From Brachypodium distachyon (lineage: Eukaryota > Streptophyta > Magnoliopsida > Poales > Poaceae), in the NCBI RefSeq assembly GCF_000005505.3, contig NC_016131.3, forward strand, positions 9,817,501 to 9,881,500: a stretch of 64,000 bases of DNA. Direction: 5' to 3'. How positions within the stretch are numbered: position 1 is the first letter of the stretch; each line of letters begins with the position of its first letter. A program made the position numbers and the translations under genes. Positions 54,982 through 64,000 of this stretch are shown here, piece by piece. The notes beneath the pieces are model-generated. The model was not told where the DNA came from. It worked only from the letters and a program-made list of their open reading frames with translations, and did no database searches.

Positions 54982-57640
54982 CATGAATTTCCCACTTTGC
55001 ATTCAGGGCTGAAAAGCAAAATCCAGCTATACTTGATTAAAAAAATATAGGAATGTCTATTTCTCGGTCAACAAGCATAGCCATTTGATTAAGATTTTCT
55101 TATCATTTGTACTTGCATGAATTTCACATGAATCTCAAGATTAGATCAGACAGTTGTTAGTATTGACTTCGCCTTAAAAATAGAAAAACCGGAAGAATAC
55201 ACTACTACGTCTATGCGCCGAGCAAGGAACAGCACGACTGCAAATTTCTTCGGAAAAAGAACGAAATGGTACTCGACCAGTATAGCATATACTACTGCAC
55301 TAGACATTTCAGCGCCAAATCCAGGAGCCGAGCCATGCCACCCTCTGTGACGTAGATGAACACGAGCCGTGTAAGCCAGAAGTAAGCAGTACGCGCCGGT
55401 TCCATAGCTCGATCTAGAGCCGTACAAGCACATACATACAGCCACGGACAGAACCACCACACAAGCTGCAACTGATCCGCGGGCCCATGGCCAGCAGCAA
55501 CCAGGAAAGGCAGGCAGGCACATCTCCCAGCAGATAAAGATATCGTGTCCGTGTATGCGTACGCCGTGTAGGGCAAATGTATGGGAGATACGGAGACCCA
55601 TGCCACTGCAGCTGTCTGTATTTTGTACATTCCGCCCGGCATTGCATCCCAAACCAGCTCATCCGTGTTCCTGCCTGTTTTATCCCCAAATTTTCCGGCA
55701 AACTACACCTAAGAAGACGGCACTAGCCCGTATCCACACTTCCTCTCATGATCTCATCTTGATAAGAATCTCTCTTGCGAAAAATATCTCTCTTCTATTC
55801 GCAAAAAAGAAAAGAAAAATATCTCTCTTCTAACTCCGCAGTGGGGGCCCATCAGTCCTAGCTGTTGCGTGATTTACATCCGGCCGGTTCGCTGTCACAC
55901 AAATACAACATCTCTTAAAACATGTTGATAAATTGCTGGCCGGAAGCTTTTCTTAGACGGTCCATAGAACGCCTTTTTTTCCCAGCACACAAATGGCAGC
56001 ATGGTCGCCACTCCCGTCTCCTCCTTGCTCCTGCAGCCCCATTATTTTGGTGCTACATAACATCGACAGCAAATCTTGATCAACCTTACGTCCCCATCAT
56101 GTTTGCACGAGTGGACTACCATGGTCGCATTAAGAGCATGCGGTTTCCTGTCAAATCGAAATGCTAAATGGAAATCGTGTCGTGGGTGCCTGGAATAACT
56201 TCGTGGCATTCATAGAGCATAATACTAACTTATTAGTACGCTCCGTCATGCGTTCATTTTCATCTACAACGACGTCAGGATCCATGTCTACACACATCGG
56301 GCTGAAAGAAGAGGAGGGAATAATCCACATGCCAACTTGAATGCAAGCAGCACAAACTCAGAACATGCATATGCAACCTTTTTTTTTTCTCTGCACTCTG
56401 TAAATTAATTAATTATAGGTACCATTGTCCTTTCCACTATTTTCCCTTTCTCTTTTTGGCTCTGATTTAAGCATGTACTCTGTAGTACTTGGTGGCCTCT
56501 GGCATTGGCTTTATAGTAGAAAAGAACTCCACCTACTAACGAATTTTATACGTTGGCGCACAAGTACCGTCGATCGTGCCACTTCCAATCGTTGCTTTCG
56601 CTGTCATACACCTCTCTCCCACGCAGCCACACTACATCTAGTATAGTAGTATCTCACTAGTGAAGTTTTGGTGAAAAGAATCGAAAGATCCTTCTTTTTC
56701 CGGCCGTCTTTACTTTCCTGATCCCCCAAAATACCCTCGCACCCAAGTTTGACGCAAGTAAATGGATCTCCGCTAGCTATAGATAGACCCTAGCACCATG
56801 CCGCCATCTCCAAATCTTCTGTTCTTCTTTTTTCGAGATTCGGGTAAATCGAAAGAGGCAGCCTCGCGTCGCAGCGGTCCGTTCTTGGGATCACCACGAA
56901 CAGATCACTCGTGAACACTGCTCCTACTACCGCCGCTACTGCAGGCTATCTGCGAGATCAAGTTCTGCATCTCTGTGTAACAGGGAATATGTCCAGATGT
57001 ATATCATACAGTATACAAAATAACTTGTGTTTCCTCCGGAGCACACGAGCGTCGTACTCCTACTTGGTTGCCTGCCGGCCGAGGGGGATTCCCCGCGGGA
57101 CAAGCAGGGGCTGGAAAGAGGTGGCAAGCTGTAACATCGCTGCCCCAACCTTATTACGAATGAGCTGCTCTGCAGAACCTATCAGCGTGTTTCAAGTAGG
57201 TATACTCGTTCGCTGGCTCTCCTGACTAGCAGGTTGACAACGGAACCGGGCTCGTGATTACGCGCGTTTTACAGAGCCTAGCGGGCAGTGTGGCTGACCC
57301 CCTGCCACTCTGTTCAATCGATCCGGGATATCTTTTGCTGGCCAGAGCACCTCGACCCGTTGGACAACCGTATCGTATTTATGTAGGTGTGTATGTGTGA
57401 CCAGCCCGTAACCAAAAGAGGAAGTGGTGCGGACATGCTGGACATCCATGTCCCTGCGGTGCTGCGAGCTGCCACTTAGGACACTGTACTCGCCACAACT
57501 CCGTGTCGTCGTCTATTGCTATCCACGAATTGCGCCATCTCTTGTCCTTCGCTATACAGACTGAAAAGACTAAACTAATGTGCTTTGCGCGAGAAAAAAA
57601 ATAGACTAGACTAATGTGCAACAAACCTTAATACCGGCGA
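54982..57640. other. Intergenic, no gene supported
   Basis: The longest frame (55146-55652, minus, 168 codons) is Cys/Val/Tyr-rich with no family resemblance and no splice context. The rest has only short frames. Confidence 0.5.
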
Positions 57641-57990
57641 GCACACACACACGCACCCACAGCATCTCCCTTTAGCACGCGAAAACGGGCGCCCACCTCG
57701 GCAAATCATGGGCGCGTCTCCGCCAAGCGTCCGTGCCCATCAAATATTCCCCAAACACAAAGGTCCCCCTCGCCGGCCGGTCAAATCAAGACGTACGCCG
57801 ATCGACCGCCGCGCGCCGTTCTCCTCGCACACCGCGCCCCGCGTCGGCACACCACTAGAATATAACTCCAGTTCGGTGCACGACGACCCATTCTTTCTTT
57901 GGAGAGCCCGGCCCGGGACGAATGATCGCCTCTTGCCTGCCCAGGCAAAACCCAACGCAAGCCGCATCATCAGGATGAGCTATAGCTAGC
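57641..57990. other. GC-rich island, no identified product
   Basis: A local GC-rich patch with frames on both strands (57708-57989 plus, 57740-57970 minus), rich in Pro/Arg. It might be a promoter or first exon of an unrecognised gene, but no downstream exon could be joined. Confidence 0.35.
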
Positions 57991-60900
57991 AAGCTCGATC
58001 TCTGGGTAAAGCAGCAGCTCAACCCCCAAACAAGGGGACCAAAGGGGGCCCCGATGCACGCACACATGCACATATACTTTATATTTTGCAGCCACACAAC
58101 AGCTTGTAATGGAGGATAGATAGATTTGAGCTGCATGGGGCTACAACAACAACATTGCAACAGCATCAGGATGCATATGCACACCTGTATACTATGTTCT
58201 AGTGAAGCTTCCACTCACTTGCAGAGGGCCCCTCGGACCTCGGTGCACCTAGATGTGGGGTGCCTTTTGTGGGTGTATTGAGTATACATTTAGGAACACC
58301 TTGGACCATGCATGGACACAACATTGCCGATGTCCTTGCATGATCGAGTGCGCTCCCCTTTGCCTCGCGCTTCGATTTGATCCGCACATCAACCGAATCG
58401 GTTGCACGAGGTCCATGCCTCCATGGCTATGATCGACCATGGGTTGTGGAATATACTGTCTGTGAATAGACTTTATTTTTGTGCCATGCACCACTCATGC
58501 ATACTCGGTAATAGGGAGACAAAAAACAACTCAGTCGATGAAGTGGTAGAAGCATCACTTTGTTCGTATATTTGGAAAGTGGAACAGTTCAGGTGTCCTC
58601 TGGTCAAACTATGAGCTCCTTCTGGCTAGCACTTGCTCTCTGTTTCTGCTGGTAGAATAAGTGCAACGTTAGCTCATTTTGTTGACCAGCTGTTGTGCAA
58701 CTGCACTATGTATCGGCTGTCACTTGGAGTACGGAATAGATTACTCAAAACTTATTTATAACTTGTTATGAAAACATATGCATGAAACTAGGAAAAATTG
58801 GTTAGCCAAAAAAAGGCAAATTTTGGTTGAAAAAAAAAGGATGATCATAGTAGTACGTCTCAATGACAAATTCAGCCTGAGTCAGTAAATTTTGACACCC
58901 TATGAGAGCTAGGGTGTAGAAAGATAAAATTACTTATTAAAGAAGAGATATCTTGTTCCTCCTAGACATTCATATGTTTTGTATATTAACTTTTCCTACT
59001 TACAATATCAGCTATCTTGCTTGCAAAATTGCAAAAGGCATCACGTATATACTCGCCCTTGTGGGGTTAAAGCAGGGGAAGCTGGGGGCAGAGCGGCGCC
59101 AAATCGGTTCATGCTTTATATAAACTTCTCCTGATCTAATCATTAAAAGTGGAAAAGGGATCAGGTCCATATCCTATGAGTCCTAGCGGCCCATTTAGTG
59201 TTGGTTGCTTTTGTAGACTTCCACTTGATACAAAACACTACTGATATACTCAGTGACAAAGTTGGGAAAACAAAAACTGTGATCAGAATTAAGGTGCCAA
59301 TGTGACATACGTATCATGATCTGGTAAGCACTCCTACATTTGTTTTTGTTTTTGTTTTGAGACGGATTAAGCATTACTACATCGGGCACGATCAATTGCT
59401 TAACAGTAGAGGGTCTTAACAACACCTTCCTTAAAAAGCATAAATAGTAAAGCAGATGTGATGTAACATTCACTTTGACTAATCTGGCATTAATACATTA
59501 TCTTGCCTAAAGCTACCATCTTATATCGATTGCACTTAATTTTAGAAGTAACCAGTCCCACACATACAACAGAAACAAAAGCATCCAAAGTAAAACATTA
59601 ATTAGAGATCATGCATTGGGTCAAGACTTAAGACCGTCTCTGAACCTTTTTTTTCTTCTTCTTTCAAATCAATCATCTCCTGCGAGATAAACTAAATCAT
59701 GGCCTTCCTAGCAGAAGGCCACGCCTCGATCAGGAACGGAGAAACATATGTACATCCGGTAACATTCCATCGCTTGATTGAACTGGCGGAAGAACATGTG
59801 CGCTGCCTACACACATTTCTCTGGTGACTCCTCACGTCAGCTCCAGCATGAATGTCAAATCGCGGCATTGTGCATGTTCTTTCATGTCGAGACAATCATC
59901 ATCATCTCGCACCCCGGCCGGCACCAGCACTACCACACTTACTGTTGTATCGATGGGAAACCGATCGGCCCCGGCCTATGTATATGATCGATCTGCGCAC
60001 GACGTTGTATTCCATGAGGTCTTCTAAGACGTTGAAATCTCGTATTCTCGTTGATCTGCCCCCACAAACCTGTGGCAGCCACCTGCAAAAGATTTTTCAG
60101 TGAGCGCATGATGGTTTCCATCCCAAGCATACTCCACAACCACAAGGCGCAATGATTTTAATGGTGCATCGTCATCATGGGGATGTGGGACCCGGCCTGG
60201 CTGTGCTGGAATCTCGGCCGTTGGACCGATGCCAAAGGGGAGGATCGGGGCCAGCCGTCGGATGATCGATGGCGTCGATCTGCATGCCTTTTTAAGTTCA
60301 AGCCCTGCTGCACCATGATAGCGTTCGATCCGGATCGTAACTGGGTCGATGTTGTGTGGAATTAAGTGGATGTCTTGGGGCACAACTACTAATTTTGATT
60401 TGCGATTAAAGTGGATCGGCTCGTCGACGGGTCAATCGAAGGGTTGAAAAGTAAGTCTCGTAGGAGTTGTCAGATTTATTTACCACCGCGAAAAAGGAAA
60501 CGAAGATTGATGGTGGTTCTTGATGTGTTCTTTTCACTTTCTCTTCTTTTCTTCTTCTTCACTTTCTCTTCTTTGTTCTGTGTGCTGCGACTTGTGATCC
60601 AACCGGTTAATCGGAGATAAAAAGTTGCGTGTACGTAGAATGGAGTGCAGAATATCAGTGTTACTGTCACGTATGGAAATATCCACCAGTTCGTGTATGT
60701 GTATGATACACTTTTTCAAAGGTACTGTAGAACCCGATCGCTGTCGCCGTAGGGTGTATATAGGCAGCTTGAACATGTCCGTGCACCGTCGATAGATGCA
60801 CTTCGAATCTCAACTTTAGGCCTGACTTATCTAGCAGAAAACAATGTAAGGGTTATCCAAGTGATCGCGTGCATATATATAGTTGGTTAATTTGCTCCGT

Positions 60901-63900
60901 ACCAGTAGCTGCTTGATGGTTGATTAAATCTACTCTTCTCCGTACCAGTACATGTTAAAGGGTGTTCTTTTCGAAATAAAACATGCTAAATATATCGGTT
61001 ATATACAGCCTGGTTGGAAACTAGAATAATTCGTTATTCTAGTATATACTTCTTTACAGAATCTGTGTGCACGCATAGGGCATCCCAATCGCAATGACAT
61101 GTCTGGAATCTCAACAATGCTCGTATAGGAGTCCAGCCGAGGCAAGCCCCACACAAAGCAGCAGGCAGCGTTTCTTATTTTATTTTCCAGCCTGCTGGTA
61201 CCACTCTACTCGACATTTTCTCTGAACTTTTCTTTAGTCATATGAGACGACGTCTAATCGCCTGTAACCTCTGCTCCCTAACGGTTTTCTTTTTCTTTAT
61301 CCCTTTTGCCTGAGCTAAGAGCCAGCCATCATCAGCTGTTTGGTTGCACCGTGTCACGTTGTTGGAGAAGGTAAATTCCCAACAGCTACCGTTCAAAGCC
61401 GCAGCAGGTTAAACCCAGCAGCCTGGGCGGCCGGTCCCTCGTCCTGCCATCGATCGACCCCGCTCCTGTTGTACCGTGCCAGGCCTGAACAACCAAATAC
61501 GTAAGACAGCAGCAGCAGCAGTGATGAGAACGTATTGTTGTTTGTTCACTTGCCCAAAGGTCAAACCCCGGATATATGCATATGTCAGAGCGCAGCATGC
61601 ATGCACTTCTCTCAAGTCGTTTTCTAGCCGTGTTCTCCTGCGTCGGTCGTACAGACACTGATCGAGTGCACTGCATGCTGCCCCGGCCCGTGGTCAGAGA
61701 GAATTAATCAAGCACTTTACTTACTGGCCTTTAGCATTAGCACTTAGCAGGCTAGCAGGCAGCGCTGCAGGGCTCGGCGTGCGACGCAGGCCGGTGGTCG
61801 CGTATGCACGGCAGGGGCACGGCCGTGATGACGACGGGAGAGCCAAAAAGTTACAGCAACTTTTCTCTGTTATCGGTGTACTGAACGGTGACCGACCGCG
61901 AGACCGGAGGGAGGGACATGATGGAGGGAGCTTAGTGAGCGATCTGCCGGAGCGCAAAAGTTGCACTTATTATGGCGTTGATCTCTCGTCGGTTTTGAGT
62001 CGCCGGGGCGGGCTGCGCGTGCAGTTCAACGGGGCATCTGGACGCCGATCGAGACCGAGGCAATCGAGAGGCCGGCCGGCCGGGAGGGGATCGATCGAGC
62101 AGCTTGCTGATGCCCCTGGCTCGATCATGAGTGAGGTGAGATCGATGGGACATGCCCATGCGTGTACCTACGGGGGTGTGGATCAATGTGCATATGCCCG
62201 GGCTATTGCCCTGCCTGGCTATTAAGCTGCGTGACGCCATAGGCCGGGAGGGGATCGTTATGATGGCAGCCGTGATGAGTGGCGTGTGCTAGCTTCGTGA
62301 GAAATCGTGCATGCCAACATGCGCTCAGGGGAATGGAATGTTTGTCCGTCTCTACTGGGTGGTGATCTGCTTGCTCGAGGTTCAATTTTTGGTTCGTGCT
62401 CGGCACGTTCATGTACTTCTTTCCTTGGACTAGTTGTGGTACGGCCCGGCCCAACAAATGAATAGAAGAACAAGCAAGAAATACGGTGCGGCTCCGTGTG
62501 CAGCTGTTGCTCGATGCTTTCATGTGTTTTGAACTACTAGATGGAGTTCCTGTAACTCGTTTAACGCCCATTTCGGTACATTAGATGTACTTGCTTTGTT
62601 TGAATCCGATTTCAGACAATGGATGTGATCTGTCTGCTGTATTGGCGCTTGTTACAGTGGAGTACTAAGATGAGTATGTGCTAGGTCACAATATCTGTCC
62701 AATTTCAGTACCTATGCATGTTCCAATCTCTGAATTTTGGGTAGTGAATATTATAATCTCTTGGTAGATATTTGAATTTTGTTTGTACACTACAATGTCA
62801 TGGTTACGTATCGTCAAAAATGAGATTTTATCAAGGTCCAAGTAACATGAATGACATGCATCTGGTTGACTCATAAAAAAAACATCAGGTTCAATACACA
62901 AAGAAACAGTTTGAGGTTCCAGTTTCTGAGATGTCATTTCCATCTGCTGGCAGCCCAAGTTATGGCATCTTTGTTGTGTGTTCCTGAACCTGAAGACATT
63001 CCATCCTTGCGTGTCTCTGAACCAGGAGTCACTGCATCAGCACTTCAGCACAGATTTCATCATATTCAATCTAGCGACCAACTGACCATCCAATTCTGGG
63101 TCAGTTAGCACACATGCATTTCAGTGTAACAAAGCTCAGCAGAAATGAGGTATATTTCACTGTCAGCCTGAATCACCTTAGAGTTAGACACACACTCACC
63201 TTTCACTCGACCACATTTCAGGATTTGGTGATCTGGCCAACGAGCAGGTTAACAAAACCCAAATAATCTGCTCGATCGGTTCGCTTAACGCATTTGCTGC
63301 CAGTATGGGAAGGCAGAACATGGCATTTAACCTGTTAGGCGTCGTGTTGGCCTTCAGACTCTAACTACTAACGGCCACGCATGCATGATTGCAACATTTC
63401 TAACTAGACTTGCAGAATTAACTTGTAAATAACATAGAAAAAAGGCAACACCCTTGCAGGTTGATCACACAACACCATTGCAGTATGATTGCAACATTTG
63501 CAACTACCAAATTCATCACAGCATTTTGTCTGCGTGAAAGCAACAAAACATATACGAACCTGCAACGTGTCAAAACAACTTGTGCAACATAAAAAAATAA
63601 TCTCAAATTAGTGACCTCGCATCATCAACATTTGAGGCACCTTCCTCACTACCACGAGCTTGTCGATGATGTTCTCGCCTCACCTCGCCAGAGCTCTATG
63701 CTACCGGATCTGGTGAGCCTGGAACCATCTACCTTGGCCCCCATCTTCCGTGATCTTACCAAATTGAGAACCTCCGTTTCAGGCTCCAAATAGAGGTCCC
63801 ATGGTGAGTTTGGTGACTTGTTTCATCTAGTGCATAAGGTAGGACAACGATAAGTGGTGGAAAAGAGTAGGAAGGCCGTGCGATTCATGGCGATCTCAAG

Positions 63901-64000
63901 AGCGAGCGTTGTTAGACGATTCCTCGTCAATGGGTATGAGTAAGATAGCAAACTGAGGGAATTTTTAAATATCTCAAACACATTATATGCAATAAAGAAA
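57991..64000. other. Intergenic, no gene supported
   Basis: Mostly AT-rich with a GC-rich patch at 61720-62240, where overlapping frames occur on both strands (for example 61779-62225). None resembles a protein family and none has supportable splice partners. No RNA gene or transposon with definable ends was found. Confidence 0.5.

Noticed and set aside
55146..55652. 168-codon minus-strand frame
   Set aside because: Unusual residue composition, no conserved motif, no supporting promoter or splice context. Cannot be excluded as a grass-specific gene but is not supported.
61779..62240. Overlapping plus and minus frames in a GC-rich patch
   Set aside because: Frames open on both strands because of GC content; no recognisable domain.

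Overview
The window is nuclear DNA from a grass, most likely a Pooideae/Triticeae species such as wheat, barley or a relative. The evidence is: intron-containing genes with GC-rich grass-style exons; a two-cupin seed globulin resembling cereal embryo globulins; many Stowaway MITEs with TA target duplications; a 1.74-kb solo LTR whose ends match the BARE-1/Angela/WIS Copia group; and a CACTA terminus. For a Triticeae-type genome it is gene-rich: about nine intact gene models, several broken copies and mostly small transposons. I placed every exon boundary by hand from GT..AG sites, frame continuity and family motifs.

Layout. 1-13.4 kb has no convincing gene. It holds a LINE 3' end, an 849-bp inverted-repeat element, a solo LTR with perfect 5-bp target duplications inside an exon-like segment, a hAT-type MITE with an 8-bp duplication, and a run of Stowaway elements. 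At 13.4-16.2 kb is an FLZ zinc-finger gene (+). At 17.8-18.3 kb is a plastid DNA insertion with trnW-CCA and trnP-UGG. At 19.1-20.3 kb are a broken and an intact GNAT acetyltransferase (both -). At 21.5-23.6 kb is CDC73/parafibromin of the PAF1 complex (+). From 25.6 to 35 kb lie two GPI-anchor-type lipid-transfer-protein genes (LTPG, -). The second is divergent from a Tim17-family gene (+), and this LTPG/Tim17 pair was duplicated in tandem about 4 kb downstream, where the LTPG copy has decayed and the Tim17 copy stayed intact. At 35.35-36.95 kb is a broken Ty3/gypsy integrase region. At 38.4-42.5 kb is a divergent inverted duplication: an intact eight-cysteine-motif (8CM) gene (+), and opposite it a rearranged copy (-) that lacks the 8CM exon but keeps an open frame through three exons. 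At 45.4-47.5 kb is the vicilin-like globulin (+). At 50.1-53.5 kb is an 11-exon type I inositol polyphosphate 5-phosphatase (-). From 54.5 to 64 kb I find no supportable gene.

How the genes relate. They do not form one pathway. The unifying pattern is local duplication of secreted or cell-surface 8CM proteins between 25 and 42.5 kb (two LTPG genes, one LTPG pseudogene, one Pro-rich 8CM gene and one rearranged derivative), flanked by housekeeping genes (CDC73, Tim17, 5-phosphatase) and a seed-storage gene. I found no new defence or mobile system. The most unusual items are the inverted 8CM pair with its exon-replaced partner, and the duplicated LTPG/Tim17 divergent module.
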